Below are positions 33,731 through 42,432 of a stretch of 64,000 nucleotides of DNA, one piece after another. The notes beneath the pieces are model-generated. The model did not search any database. It was not told the DNA's origin and saw only the letters and a program-made list of their open reading frames with translations. The translations under genes and the position numbers were made by a program. Position 1 is the stretch's first letter, and each line of letters opens with the position of its first letter. Source of the DNA: Hyphobacterium sp. SN044 (GTDB lineage Bacteria; Pseudomonadota; Alphaproteobacteria; Caulobacterales; Maricaulaceae); NCBI RefSeq assembly GCF_021864465.1, contig NZ_JAKKUV010000005.1, positions 203,098 to 267,097 on the forward strand, given 5' to 3'.

Positions 33731-33923
33731 CCACGCCCTTTTCGGTCGCTATCGCACCGGGCCTTTTGACCTCGCCACCCTCCCTCATCGGGATCGGTGG
33801 GGTGCGCCATCCGTGGAGCGTTATGGGACAGGAGCAGTAAAATTCGCGCTAAGACGCGGGTAGCTTCGCGTTAAGCATAAGCTTTGCTTGACCGGATGGC
33901 GGGCAGGAAGGACGCTTCCGGTC

Positions 33924-34757
33924 ATGGACGCGACACCCGACTGGCCACCCGCCCCTTCCGCCGCCCCGAGCAAACCGCGAGCCTGGCGGTTCCGCAGTTC
34001 CGATCTGTTCGCGCGCGTGCCGGAAGTGCGGCAGGAACGGGTCGGCCGTCCGGCCATCTGGTTCTTCATCTGGCCGGCGATGATCCTCGGCTTCGGCATG
34101 TTCGGCGGCCTCGTCGCGGGCCTGATCTATGGCTTCCAGGTCGGAATGGGCATGGTGGCCGACACGGGCGGCGAAGACCTGATGTGGTATCTCCACCCGA
34201 TGATCGCGGTCGCCAATCTGGCGCTGCTGATCTTCTTCTGGAGCTGGTCAAGCCGGCGGGGCATGGCCAGCGCCGTGATGGACTTCCGCGCGCGAAGCTG
34301 GTGGCGGGAAACCGGCTTCGGCCTCCTGATGCTGATCGTGACGATCTATGCCGGCGGCAGCCTCGTGACCTGGATGATGCAGCAGATCCAGCAGCCCGTA
34401 TCCCCCGAAAACATCGTTCCGCCCGAGGCCGGGCTCGGGCTTTTCCTGATCGCCCTGCCCGGGATCGTGATCATCGGTCCGGTCATTGAGGAACTGATCT
34501 TCCGCGGATGGATGCTGCCCGCCCTCAAACAGCGCGGGATGGGCTGGATCGGCGCACTGATCGTGTCCTCCCTCGCCTTTGGCCTGCTGCACGTTTTCGC
34601 CGGCCCGGCTTCGGTCGCCTATACGGCCGTCCTCGGCTTCACGGCGGGAATCACGCGCATTCTTTCGGGACGGCTTTGGGGGGCCGTGCTGCTGCACGCG
34701 CTCAACAATCTGTTCGCGATCAGCGTGCCGCAATTCCTGGTCACCCCGCCGGTATGA
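33924..34757 (+). CDS. CPBP-family intramembrane metalloprotease
   Basis: The 277-residue membrane protein belongs to the CPBP/CaaX-protease family (Rce1-like). The catalytic motifs are present in order: EELIFR at 189-194 in a helix, FGLLH with His223, and HALNN at 258-262. About eight hydrophobic segments surround them. Family members cleave or process small peptides or act in immunity to bacteriocins. The N-terminal 45 residues are Pro- and Ala-rich and cytoplasmic. The ATG at 33924 is chosen over the one at 33888 because similarity starts there. Confidence 0.85.
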   Translation: MDATPDWPPAPSAAPSKPRAWRFRSSDLFARVPEVRQERVGRPAIWFFIWPAMILGFGMFGGLVAGLIYGFQVGMGMVADTGGEDLMWYLHPMIAVANLALLIFFWSWSSRRGMASAVMDFRARSWWRETGFGLLMLIVTIYAGGSLVTWMMQQIQQPVSPENIVPPEAGLGLFLIALPGIVIIGPVIEELIFRGWMLPALKQRGMGWIGALIVSSLAFGLLHVFAGPASVAYTAVLGFTAGITRILSGRLWGAVLLHALNNLFAISVPQFLVTPPV

Positions 34758-34831
34758 CGCATCATTCGCGCATGACGGACGCTCAGGCGCATGCAATTGA
34801 CGCGCTGCACAATCGGGTCTAGCCGAAAGCG

Positions 34832-35770
34832 ATGACCGACAGCGCCGCTCCCAAACGGGAACTCCCCACTGCACCGCTCGCCCGATATGAAGGCGAGAAG
34901 CCCGAAACGCCGGACTGGTTCACCCGCGCCCTGACGGAGCCGTTCGAAAGCGGTGTCTCGACCGTCAAGGACGCCTCGATCAGCTGGAAAGCCTGGGGCA
35001 AGCGCGGCAAGCCGGGCCTGATCCTCATTCATGGCGGTGTCGCCCACAAGCAGTGGTGGGACGCGCTCGGGCCGCATCTCGGACGGCGGCGGCGCGTGGT
35101 CGCGGTCGACCTGACCGGCATGGGCGACAGCGACTGGCGCGACGAATACCGCATGGAACTCTATGCCGAGGAGGTCCGCACGGCGGGCCATGACGGCGGC
35201 GCGTTCGACAACGGCAAGCCTTTCATCGCCGGGCATTCCTTCGGCGGCTTCGTGTCGATGGTCGCGACCATGACCTATGGCGCTGACCTGAAAGGCGCTG
35301 TGATCCTCGACTCGCCGATCAAGCCGCCGGATGAGCAGCGCAGCTCACCCGCGCCGCGCCGTGGCGGCAAGGTCTATGACCGGTTCGAGGACGCGCTGCT
35401 GCGTTTCCGCCTGCTCCCGAACCAGCCGTGCGACAATGACTGGCTGCTTGACCATATCGCGCGGGAATCCCTGAAGGCCGTGGATGGCGGCTGGACGTGG
35501 AAGTTCGATCCCGCGCTGTGGCAGAAGCTGGTCCATACCCGCCGCGATCCGATGGAGATGATGAAGGCCATCGCCTGCCCCGTCGCCTTCTTCCGCGGCG
35601 CACAGTCCGAGCTTGTCACCGACGAGGTCTGGGGCTTCATGAAAGCCGTGTTCAAGGACGCGCCGATGGTGTCGATCCCGGAAGCGGAACACCACCTCAT
35701 CCTCGACCAGCCGCTGGCCGTATGCACCGCCCTCGACGCCCTGTTCGCGAGCGGCTGGGGTCAGGACTAG
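34832..35770 (+). CDS. Alpha/beta hydrolase
   Basis: This 312-residue cytoplasmic enzyme has an N-terminal extension of about 45 residues and a standard alpha/beta-hydrolase fold. The oxyanion motif is LILIHGGV near 63-70, the nucleophile elbow GHSFGG is at 134-139, and the His partner is in EAEHHLILDQP near the C-terminus. It resembles epoxide-hydrolase and haloperoxidase-type hydrolases without a specific assignment. The stop overlaps the stop of the convergent response regulator gene by four bases. Confidence 0.85.
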   Translation: MTDSAAPKRELPTAPLARYEGEKPETPDWFTRALTEPFESGVSTVKDASISWKAWGKRGKPGLILIHGGVAHKQWWDALGPHLGRRRRVVAVDLTGMGDSDWRDEYRMELYAEEVRTAGHDGGAFDNGKPFIAGHSFGGFVSMVATMTYGADLKGAVILDSPIKPPDEQRSSPAPRRGGKVYDRFEDALLRFRLLPNQPCDNDWLLDHIARESLKAVDGGWTWKFDPALWQKLVHTRRDPMEMMKAIACPVAFFRGAQSELVTDEVWGFMKAVFKDAPMVSIPEAEHHLILDQPLAVCTALDALFASGWGQD

Positions 35771-36369
35771 AGCCACCCCTTGGCGCGGGCGAGGCGCGCC
35801 GCCTCGATCCGGTTGGACGCGCCGAGTTTCGAGATCGCCTCGTGCAGATAATTGCGCACTGTCCCGCGCGCGAGCCCGGTCGCGTCGGCGATGGCCGGAC
35901 TGTCGAGCCCGGCTTCAGCCAGCCGCAGAAGCCGCCGCTCGGTATCGCTGAGCGGGTCGGCTTCCTCCCACGCCATGGCGGCGAGATCAGGCGCGATCAC
36001 GCGCTCACCGGCTGCCACGGCGCGGATGGCGGCGGCCAGCGCCTCGGCCGGTGTGTCCTTCAGAAGATAGCCGGAGACGCCAGCTTCGAGCGCGCGGCGC
36101 AGATAGCCTGGCCGGGCCCAGGTGGTGACGATCAGCACCCGGACCTTCAGGCCGTCGCGCTTTATTGCGGCGGCCAGTTCCAGCCCCGTCATGCCCGGCA
36201 TCTCGATATCGGTGACGAGCACATCCGGCGGATCGCGGCGGATCATGTTCCAGGCCTCGCGCCCGTCGGACGCCTCGCCTGCGATCTCGATTCCGTCCTC
36301 CATCCGCAGGAGGCTGGCCAGCGCGCCGCGCAACAGGCCCTGGTCCTCGGCGATGACGATTCTGGTCAT
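35767..36369 (-). CDS. NarL/LuxR-family response regulator
   Basis: The 200-residue regulator has a receiver domain with acidic residues Glu8 and Asp9, phospho-acceptor Asp54 (LVTDIEMPGM), and a C-terminal LuxR-type helix-turn-helix (LSDTERRLLRLAEAGLDSPA, then RGTVRNYLHEAISKLGASNR). It is most like DesR-type regulators that pair with the histidine kinase encoded upstream, with which it overlaps by ATGA. The pair may control a membrane-related function, since the third gene upstream is a membrane protein. The target genes are unknown. Confidence 0.92.
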   Translation of the reverse strand: MTRIVIAEDQGLLRGALASLLRMEDGIEIAGEASDGREAWNMIRRDPPDVLVTDIEMPGMTGLELAAAIKRDGLKVRVLIVTTWARPGYLRRALEAGVSGYLLKDTPAEALAAAIRAVAAGERVIAPDLAAMAWEEADPLSDTERRLLRLAEAGLDSPAIADATGLARGTVRNYLHEAISKLGASNRIEAARLARAKGWL

Positions 36370-37484
36370 GCCTCGCCCTCCTCGCGCGGCAGTATCATCG
36401 AAATGTGGGAGCCCCGGAACGCGTTCTCGACGCAGATGAAGCCGCCCATGGGCTGGGCCCGGTCGAGGATGCCGCGCAATCCGCCCTGCCCGATCGCGGC
36501 GCCGCCGCGCCCGTCATCCATGATGTCGAGCTTGTAGAGACCGTCCTTGGCGACGAATACGATCCGCACCTTGCTGGCATGGGCGTGGCGCAGAATGTTG
36601 GTCGCGCATTCGCGCACGGCCATCGCAAAGACGGTTGCGGTCTGTCCTTCAGGGAAGGGCTCGACGATGTCGAGTTCGACCTCCAGCCCGGCGGCCTCGA
36701 GCGCGGCCTTCGCCGATTGCAGCGCGTCGCTGAGCGGACGGTGACGCAGGCCGGTCACTGCCTCGCGGACTTCGGCGAGCGCCTGACGGGAGGCGGTGGA
36801 CAGGTCGGCCAGTTCCCTGCGCGCCGCCGCCGGATCGCGGTCGATCAGCTTGGCGGCAAGGTCGGCCTTCAGCGTGACCAGCGTCAGGGTGTGCCCCAGA
36901 AGATCGTGCAGGTCGCGGGCGATGCGCTGGCGTTCGGCTTCGGTCGCCTCGACCTCGATCCGCGCATGGCGAGCCGCTGCCTCACGGTCACGCTGGTGCC
37001 GGATCACCCCCCAGGCCGACCCGGCGGTCGCCATGGCCGTGACGGCGAGCACGGCGGCGATCAGCCACCACGCGACGGACCAGTAGAGACCGGCACCGAC
37101 GATTGCAGCGGCCAGGACCGCCAGCAGCAGTGTCCTGAAAATCGAGTGCGGCATGCGGGCGAGCATCGCCCCGGCGAAGGCGAGGAAGACGAAGCCGCCG
37201 AGATTCCACGGGATCAGGGCGAAGCCGATCGTTGCGGCCAACACCGCCCCGGGGATCAGCGCCCAGCCGCCGCGGCGGACGGTGTAGACATAGACACCGA
37301 GGAAGACGGCGACCCCGCCAAGCGACCACAGGGCCTCCTCCGGGGCGGGCGGGCGCCAGGCCCAGCCCGCGAAGAAGAAGCCGAGATAGACCAGCGGCAG
37401 CCAGGGGCCGTCGGGCGACAGGAGCGCCGCCCGTCTGCCCCCGGTTTCAGGCCGGGACGGCATTTGCGAAACCCGGTCCGTCAA
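36366..37484 (-). CDS. DesK-like sensor histidine kinase
   Basis: The 372-residue kinase has about five or six transmembrane helices in residues 28-160 and no large extracytoplasmic domain, followed by a HisKA_3 dimerisation domain with the phospho-accepting His193 in ARDLHDLLGH. A HATPase_c domain follows, with an N-box near HASKVRIVF and the G-box DDGRGGAAIGQGGLRG. This resembles DesK, which senses membrane fluidity through its helices. It overlaps the regulator gene by four bases and the upstream membrane-protein gene by 38 bases. Confidence 0.9.
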   Translation of the reverse strand: MTDRVSQMPSRPETGGRRAALLSPDGPWLPLVYLGFFFAGWAWRPPAPEEALWSLGGVAVFLGVYVYTVRRGGWALIPGAVLAATIGFALIPWNLGGFVFLAFAGAMLARMPHSIFRTLLLAVLAAAIVGAGLYWSVAWWLIAAVLAVTAMATAGSAWGVIRHQRDREAAARHARIEVEATEAERQRIARDLHDLLGHTLTLVTLKADLAAKLIDRDPAAARRELADLSTASRQALAEVREAVTGLRHRPLSDALQSAKAALEAAGLEVELDIVEPFPEGQTATVFAMAVRECATNILRHAHASKVRIVFVAKDGLYKLDIMDDGRGGAAIGQGGLRGILDRAQPMGGFICVENAFRGSHISMILPREEGEA

Positions 37485-38058
37485 GGCGACCCTCCCGGTG
37501 AAGACGGCGGCGCGTCCACGCCACTTCCAGGGCCATTCCCGCCGCCGCCATCAGGTAGAGGCCGGCCACGGCGAAGGAGAGTCCGGTGTAGCGCCATTCG
37601 GGAAAGCCATACCAGATGGCCGTCACGACCGCGATGCGGGCGATGGCGTGGGCGTAGCAGACGCGGCTGGCATAGGACCAGCCGATGATCGGCCAATGCA
37701 GCGTCATGCCGATGGCGAGGGTGAGCGGTGCGGCCTCCGGGACGAACGAGATCACCACGAAATGGATCGGCCAGAGGAAGTTGATCGCCACGATCGCCCA
37801 CATGGCGACACCGGACAGGGGCGATTTCACGCCCATGAATTTTGCCTTCAGCGGATATTGCAGCAGCAGGCCCAGCGGGAAGATGAAGCCCGACAGCATG
37901 GCCGCCGTCAGCCCCCAGTTCTCGACCGCGTTTGTCGCCGCGAGCACGCCCAATACCGTCCAGTACACGGCCCCGGCGACAGGGAGTGAAATTCCGCCGC
38001 GCGCGGCGACGTAATAGCGCCGGCGTTCGGCGAGCAGGTCTTCTTTCGAGATGAGCAT
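37447..38058 (-). CDS. Six-helix membrane protein of unknown function
   Basis: The 203-residue protein has about six hydrophobic segments and conserved-looking YYVAARGGISLPVAG and WPIIGWSYASRVCYAHA motifs. I recall a similar family of small integral membrane proteins but cannot name it with confidence. The start at 38058 is preferred over 38070 because GGAGG lies at a good distance before it. It is the first gene of the three-gene operon with the DesK-like kinase and regulator, so it may be the regulated target or an accessory sensor. Confidence 0.75.
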   Translation of the reverse strand: MLISKEDLLAERRRYYVAARGGISLPVAGAVYWTVLGVLAATNAVENWGLTAAMLSGFIFPLGLLLQYPLKAKFMGVKSPLSGVAMWAIVAINFLWPIHFVVISFVPEAAPLTLAIGMTLHWPIIGWSYASRVCYAHAIARIAVVTAIWYGFPEWRYTGLSFAVAGLYLMAAAGMALEVAWTRRRLHREGRLDGPGFANAVPA

Positions 38059-38241
38059 GTTTGCCTCCATTTCCGAGTGGAGGCGAGGATCACCGCGATC
38101 GCGCGCCAGCGGCAGAAACCGGCGTCACCCGAAGCGGGTGACAGCTGTCATGCACGGGCGTCTTCCTTCCGTGCTTGGCGGGCCGTGAAACGCGTGATAA
38201 TCCCGCCTTCGACCAGTTCGAGCCCATGGGGAGCAGATCAA

Positions 38242-38532
38242 ATGGCGAGCGAATACAACCGCGGCGACATGGACATTGCCGAGCAGCAGGAGACTTTCTC
38301 CAGCTTCATGGGCATGTCGGTCTGGTTCGGCGGCTTCACCGCCGTCATCGTGCTGTGGCTGTCGCTGACTTTCGCAACGGGCATGGGCTGGATGGTCGCC
38401 ACGATCATCTCCGCCATCGTCGGCATCGTGATGGGCCTGGCCCTGAAGATGAAGGCGGGCTGGTACGCCACCATCGTCGGCCTCACCATCACGACCTTCG
38501 TGCTCGGCTTCATCATCAGCCTTTTTAGCTGA
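38242..38532 (+). CDS. aa3-type cytochrome c oxidase subunit IV-like protein
   Basis: The 96-residue protein begins with a soluble stretch of about 25 residues (MASEYNRGDMDIAEQQETFS) and then has two to three hydrophobic helices. The DMDIAEQQETFSSFM segment is characteristic of the small bacterial aa3-type oxidase subunit IV (COX_IV_aa3-like, Pfam PF07835). The C-terminal helices are longer than in the single-helix version. Similar proteins are often found beside pntA. The ATG at 38242 follows GGGGAG. Its function in the oxidase complex is not established. Confidence 0.8.
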   Translation: MASEYNRGDMDIAEQQETFSSFMGMSVWFGGFTAVIVLWLSLTFATGMGWMVATIISAIVGIVMGLALKMKAGWYATIVGLTITTFVLGFIISLFS

Positions 38533-38600
38533 CCCCCTTCCCCATTCCCGCGAATTATCCCAGTGTTCCCGCAGGTTGAGGGAGCACCGGCGGGAATCGA

Positions 38601-39722
38601 ATGAAGATCGCAGTCCTCAAGGAACGCCGCGCAGGCGAAACCCGTGTCGCGGCCACGCCCGAGACGGTGAAGAAATTCGTCGGCGGCGGGCATTCCGTTT
38701 CCATCGAAAAAGGCGCCGGCGACACGGCCAGCATCCCCGACAGCGCCTTCGAGGCCGCCGGCGCGACGATGGGTACTGCCGCGACCGTTCTGAAAGACGC
38801 GGACGCCATCTTCGCGGTGCGCGCGCCGGACGATGCCACGATCGCCAAACTGCCCAGGGGCGCGTTGCTGGTCGCGCAGATGGAGCCGCACGGCAATACG
38901 GCGCTGGCGAAGGCCTGCGCCGCTGCCGGGGTCGAGGCGCTGGCCATGGAATTCGTACCGCGCATCACCCGCGCGCAGGCGATGGACGCGCTGTCGAGCC
39001 AGTCCAATCTCGCCGGCTACCGCGCGGTGATCGAGGCGGCTCACATTTTCGGCAAGGCCTTCCCGATGATGATGACGGCGGCGGGCACGATCGCGCCGGC
39101 CAAGGTCTTCGTCATGGGTGCGGGCGTGGCGGGCCTGCAGGCGATCGCCACGGCGCGGCGTCTCGGCGCGATGGTCTCGGCGACCGATGTCCGCCCGGCG
39201 GCGAAGGAACAGGTGGCCTCGCTCGGCGCGAAATTCATCGCCGTCGAGGACGAGGAATTCAAGGCGGCGGAAACCGCCGGCGGCTATGCCAAGGAAATGA
39301 GCGCGGAATACCGCGCGAAGCAGGCCGAGCTCGTTGCCGCTCACATCGCCAAGCAGGACGTGGTCGTGACCACCGCCCTGATCCCCGGCCGCCCGGCGCC
39401 GAAACTCGTCACCAAGGCGATGGTCGAGGCGATGAAACCGGGTTCGGTCATCATCGACCTTGCGGCGTCGATGGGCGGCAATTGTGAGGTCGGCAAGCCC
39501 GACGAGATCACCGTCCACAACGGGGTGTCGGTCGCCGGATTCTCGAACCTGCCGGCGCGGCTCGCCTCGGACGCGTCCTCGCTCTACGCGAAAAACCTCG
39601 CCAACCTCCTGCCGCTGCTCGTCGCGGAAGACGGCTCGAAGGCGCCGCACCGCGAGGACGAGGTCATCGCCGCGATGACGCTGACGCGCGACGGCCAGAT
39701 TGTCCACGAGTCGCTGAAATGA
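38601..39722 (+). CDS. pntAA: NAD(P) transhydrogenase subunit alpha part 1
   Basis: The 373-residue soluble subunit binds NADH (domain I) and passes a hydride to NADP+ bound by PntB, coupled to proton entry through the membrane helices. The NAD-binding motif GAGVAG is at 173-178, preceded by the MMTAAGTIAPAK strand. The Arg-Gln-Asp loop region is recognisable in SSQSNLAGYRAV (here SQSNL replaces the usual RAQ context). In this lineage the alpha subunit is split into a soluble chain and a small membrane chain (40107-40442). Its stop overlaps the next small gene as ATGA. Confidence 0.92.
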   Translation: MKIAVLKERRAGETRVAATPETVKKFVGGGHSVSIEKGAGDTASIPDSAFEAAGATMGTAATVLKDADAIFAVRAPDDATIAKLPRGALLVAQMEPHGNTALAKACAAAGVEALAMEFVPRITRAQAMDALSSQSNLAGYRAVIEAAHIFGKAFPMMMTAAGTIAPAKVFVMGAGVAGLQAIATARRLGAMVSATDVRPAAKEQVASLGAKFIAVEDEEFKAAETAGGYAKEMSAEYRAKQAELVAAHIAKQDVVVTTALIPGRPAPKLVTKAMVEAMKPGSVIIDLAASMGGNCEVGKPDEITVHNGVSVAGFSNLPARLASDASSLYAKNLANLLPLLVAEDGSKAPHREDEVIAAMTLTRDGQIVHESLK

Positions 39723-39958
39723 GGCTGGTCGTCGGAATCGCACAAATCCTGATCGGGGCCTGCGTTCTGGCACTCAATGGCTTTTGGCATTTCCAGCGCT
39801 CGCAGTTCGATCAGGCGATCGAGGTGCCGCCGCACGACATCTACTATGTTCAGGTCGGATGGGAATATTACGTCCTCTACACCGGCGTTCCGCTTCTCAT
39901 CGTGTTCGGCGGCTGGCTGCTGATCCGCGACCACCGCTTTCTCGCAAAAAAGTCCTGA
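39719..39958 (+). CDS. Small two-helix membrane protein in the pnt operon
   Basis: The 79-residue product has two hydrophobic helices (about residues 3-20 and 50-68) and an aromatic-rich loop ([16 protein letters not shown]). I recognise no family. It overlaps pntAA by four bases (ATGA), so it is translated with the transhydrogenase. A subunit-assembly or accessory role is inferred only from position. The AAAAAAGTCC end immediately precedes the tiny lipoprotein gene. Confidence 0.65.
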   Translation: MRLVVGIAQILIGACVLALNGFWHFQRSQFDQAIEVPPHDIYYVQVGWEYYVLYTGVPLLIVFGGWLLIRDHRFLAKKS

Positions 39959-39984
39959 TTCTCAACCCAAACAGGAGACCCACA

Positions 39985-40059
39985 ATGAAGCGCATCCTGA
40001 CCCTCGCCGCCCTGGCGGTTTCGGCCGTCGCCCTGACCGGCTGCCTGTCGCTGTTCTAG
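39985..40059 (+). CDS. Tiny entericidin-like lipoprotein (24 residues)
   Basis: This 24-residue ORF ([20 protein letters not shown] then LSLF) has an ideal Shine-Dalgarno (AGGAGA) seven bases before its ATG and a complete lipoprotein signal with lipobox LTGC. The mature peptide is only CLSLF. Short lipoprotein genes of the entericidin or small-lipoprotein kind look like this. It sits between pntAA and pntAB. The gene is real by context and ribosome-binding site, but its function is unknown. Confidence 0.65.
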   Translation: MKRILTLAALAVSAVALTGCLSLF

Positions 40060-40106
40060 TCAGCCCAAGTTTGCATTCCACACGACCGCATTCGCGGAGG
40101 ACTGAA

Positions 40107-40442
40107 ATGGAAGCCGTCGATCCCCTCATCCTGCGTCTCGCCATCTTCGTGATGGCGATCTTCGTGGGATATTACGTCGTCTGGTCGGTCACGCCGGCGC
40201 TGCATACGCCGCTGATGGCCGTGACCAACGCGATTTCCTCGGTGATCATCGTCGGGGCTCTGATCGCCGCGGCGGCACCGGCCCTCGTCGGGCAGGAAGG
40301 GGGATCGGGCATCGCCAAATGGTCGGGGCTGATCGCGGTGGCGCTGGCCAGCGTGAACATCTTCGGCGGCTTCCTGGTCACCCAGCGCATGCTGGCGATG
40401 TACAAGAAGAAAGAGAAACCAGCGCCGAAGGCGGAGGGCTGA
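40107..40442 (+). CDS. pntAB: NAD(P) transhydrogenase subunit alpha part 2
   Basis: The 111-residue membrane chain supplies the first transmembrane helices of the proton-translocating transhydrogenase. Four hydrophobic segments are visible, with the conserved [20 protein letters not shown] block that lines the proton path. The cytoplasmic C-terminus is Lys-rich ([13 protein letters not shown]). The ATG at 40107 follows GGAGGACTGA. It is followed five bases later by pntB. Confidence 0.93.
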   Translation: MEAVDPLILRLAIFVMAIFVGYYVVWSVTPALHTPLMAVTNAISSVIIVGALIAAAAPALVGQEGGSGIAKWSGLIAVALASVNIFGGFLVTQRMLAMYKKKEKPAPKAEG

Positions 40443-40446
40443 ACCC

Positions 40447-41850
40447 ATGAGCCCGAATATCGCCGCCCTGCTCTATCTGGTTTCCGGCATTCTCTTCATC
40501 CTGGCGCTGCGCGGATTGTCCAATCCCGAAACCGCACGTCAGGGCAATTATTTCGGCATGGCCGGCATGGCCATCGCCATCATCACGTCCTTCCTCGCCG
40601 TCGATCTGGGCTTCGGGGCGTTCGGCCTCATCCTGATCTTCATGGTCATCGGCGGGGCGGCCGGTACCTATATCGCGCGGCAGATCAAGATGACGGCGAT
40701 GCCGCAGCTGGTCGCCGCCTTCCACAGCCTCGTCGGTATGTCGGCGGTGCTGGTCGCGGTCGCCGCGCTCTACCGGCCGGACGCCTTCGGCATCACCGGC
40801 GCGGACGGGCATTTCCACCTGTCGAGCCTGATCGAACTGTCGCTCGGCTCGGCCATCGGCGCGATCACCTTCTCCGGCTCGGTGATCGCCTTCGCCAAGC
40901 TGAACGGCAACATGTCCGGCGCGCCGATCACCTTCAAAGGCCAGCACTGGATCAATCTCGGGATCGGCATCGCGATCGCGGTCTTCATCGTCTTCCTGTC
41001 AGCCTCAGCCGGCGACCTGAAGGCCGCCTTCTGGATCCTGACCATCCTCGCCTTCGTGCTCGGCGTGACGCTGATCATCCCGATCGGCGGGGCGGACATG
41101 CCGGTCGTCGTGTCGATGCTGAACTCCTATTCGGGCTGGGCCGCGGCGGCGCTCGGCTTCACGCTGGAAAACACGGCGCTTCTGGTCACCGGCGCGCTCG
41201 TTGGCTCTTCCGGTGCGATCCTCAGCTACATCATGTGCAAGGGCATGAACCGCAGCTTCATCTCGGTCATTCTCGGCGGCTTCGGCGGCGAGGCGGCCGG
41301 ACCGGCGGGCGACGGCCCGCAGGGCACGGTGAAGCAGGGCTCTGCCGACGACGCGGCCTTCATCCTGAAGAATGCGCGCAAGGTCATCATCGTGCCGGGC
41401 TATGGCATGGCGGTGGCGCAGGCGCAGCACGCGCTGAAGGAAATGGCCGACACGATGAAGGCGGAAGGCGTCGACGTCGCCTATGCGATCCACCCGGTCG
41501 CGGGGCGGATGCCGGGGCATATGAACGTCCTGCTGGCCGAAGCGAACGTCCCCTATGACGAGGTGTTCGAGCTCGAGGACATCAATTCGGAGTTTTCCAA
41601 TGCCGACGTCGCCTTCGTGATCGGCGCGAACGACGTGACCAATCCGGCGGCGGAGGACGATCCCTCCTCGCCGATCTACGGCATGCCGGTGCTGCAGGTG
41701 TGGAAGGCCGGGACGGTCTTCTTCATCAAGCGCTCCCTCGGGTCAGGTTATGCCGGGGTCGAGAACCCGCTCTTCTTCCGCGACAACACGATGATGCTGC
41801 TCGGCGATGCCAAGAAGATGACCGAGCAGATCGTCAAGGCGATGGACTGA
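40447..41850 (+). CDS. pntB: NAD(P) transhydrogenase subunit beta
   Basis: The 467-residue protein has about eight or nine N-terminal hydrophobic helices and a C-terminal NADP(H)-binding domain beginning near residue 290. The NADP motif GYGMAVAQAQHAL is near 318-330 and the loop HPVAGRMPGHMNVLLAEANV is near 345. It forms the channel and NADP site of the enzyme, which supplies NADPH and consumes proton-motive force. It ends the pnt operon, followed by a palindromic repeat. Confidence 0.94.
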   Translation: MSPNIAALLYLVSGILFILALRGLSNPETARQGNYFGMAGMAIAIITSFLAVDLGFGAFGLILIFMVIGGAAGTYIARQIKMTAMPQLVAAFHSLVGMSAVLVAVAALYRPDAFGITGADGHFHLSSLIELSLGSAIGAITFSGSVIAFAKLNGNMSGAPITFKGQHWINLGIGIAIAVFIVFLSASAGDLKAAFWILTILAFVLGVTLIIPIGGADMPVVVSMLNSYSGWAAAALGFTLENTALLVTGALVGSSGAILSYIMCKGMNRSFISVILGGFGGEAAGPAGDGPQGTVKQGSADDAAFILKNARKVIIVPGYGMAVAQAQHALKEMADTMKAEGVDVAYAIHPVAGRMPGHMNVLLAEANVPYDEVFELEDINSEFSNADVAFVIGANDVTNPAAEDDPSSPIYGMPVLQVWKAGTVFFIKRSLGSGYAGVENPLFFRDNTMMLLGDAKKMTEQIVKAMD

Positions 41851-41864
41851 TAACTCTTCCTTCG

Positions 41865-41973
41865 CCCTCCCCCTTGAGGGGAGGGCCGGGAGGCTGCGCG
41901 TCAGCCAGCCGACCGGGGTGGGGGTGTCTGGTTTGAACGCTCACCCCACCCCGCTCCCCTTCAAGGGGAGGGG
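41865..41973. repeat. Long palindromic element with CCGGGAGGCTG arm, copy 1
   Basis: About 109 bases with outer arms CCCTCCCCCTTGAGGGGAGGG and CTCCCCTTCAAGGGGAGGG and inner arms ACCGGGGTGGGGGTGTCT / GCTCACCCCACCCCG. A near-identical copy (only a few differences) lies at 61364-61469, and a third, reversed and interrupted, lies at 56999-57293. Confidence 0.85.
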
Positions 41974-42027
41974 TCATGCTCCATTCATATCCGGCAACGC
42001 ACCCTGCCCGATGGGGAGGAGCGTGCC

Positions 42028-42324
42028 ATGATCATCGAATCCATCCTGATTGCCGCGATGCTGGACAATCCGGTCGCGGAAGACTGCACATGGAACGGCA
42101 TACCGCTCTATGGCGAAGTGGAGGTCGTCGAGAGTTTCGCCGACATCCAGGTCCAGGTCGTCAGCAGCTTTCCCGACCTGCGGGTGAAAACCGTGTCGAG
42201 TTTTCCCGATGATTGCGGGGAGTGGGAATTCGTCGAAAGCTTCCCGGACTTCACCATCGAATTCGTGGAAAGCTTTCCCGACATCCGCATCGAATTCGTG
42301 GAGAGTTTCCCGGGACGGGACTAG
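42028..42324 (+). CDS. Small SFPD-repeat beta protein, DUF6150-like
   Basis: The 98-residue protein begins with a short hydrophobic N-terminus and then consists of about six imperfect 11-residue repeats. The consensus is (V/I)-x-(F/V)-V-(E/S)-S-F-P-D-(I/L/F)-x, seen for example as IEFVESFPD. A CGEW insert interrupts the repeats in the middle. The architecture resembles DUF6150-type small beta proteins, which as I recall form deeply knotted (7_1) structures, but the match is from the repeat pattern only. There is no clear signal peptide. A good Shine-Dalgarno (GGAGGAG) precedes the ATG. It stands alone after the pnt operon. Confidence 0.75.
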   Translation: MIIESILIAAMLDNPVAEDCTWNGIPLYGEVEVVESFADIQVQVVSSFPDLRVKTVSSFPDDCGEWEFVESFPDFTIEFVESFPDIRIEFVESFPGRD

Positions 42325-42328
42325 CTGT

Positions 42329-42399
42329 CGTCATTCCCGCGCAAGCCGGAATCCAGATTTTCGATTGCACTGGATCCCGACTTCCGTCGGGATGACGAT
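42329..42399. repeat. CGTCATTCC-type palindromic repeat
   Basis: CGTCATTCCCGCGCAAGCCGGAATCC is followed by a spacer and CTGGATCCCGACTTCCGTCGGGATGACG, an inverted pair of hairpins. It is the same family as 24943-25012. Confidence 0.8.
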
Positions 42400-42432
42400 G
42401 CGCAAGGGCAGGTTCCGGAGTATTCTCACCCC

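Noticed and set aside
33888-33923. An upstream start for the CPBP protease at 33888.
   Set aside because: The added twelve residues (MTGWRAGRTLPV) have no family support, and the ATG at 33924 gives the usual length.
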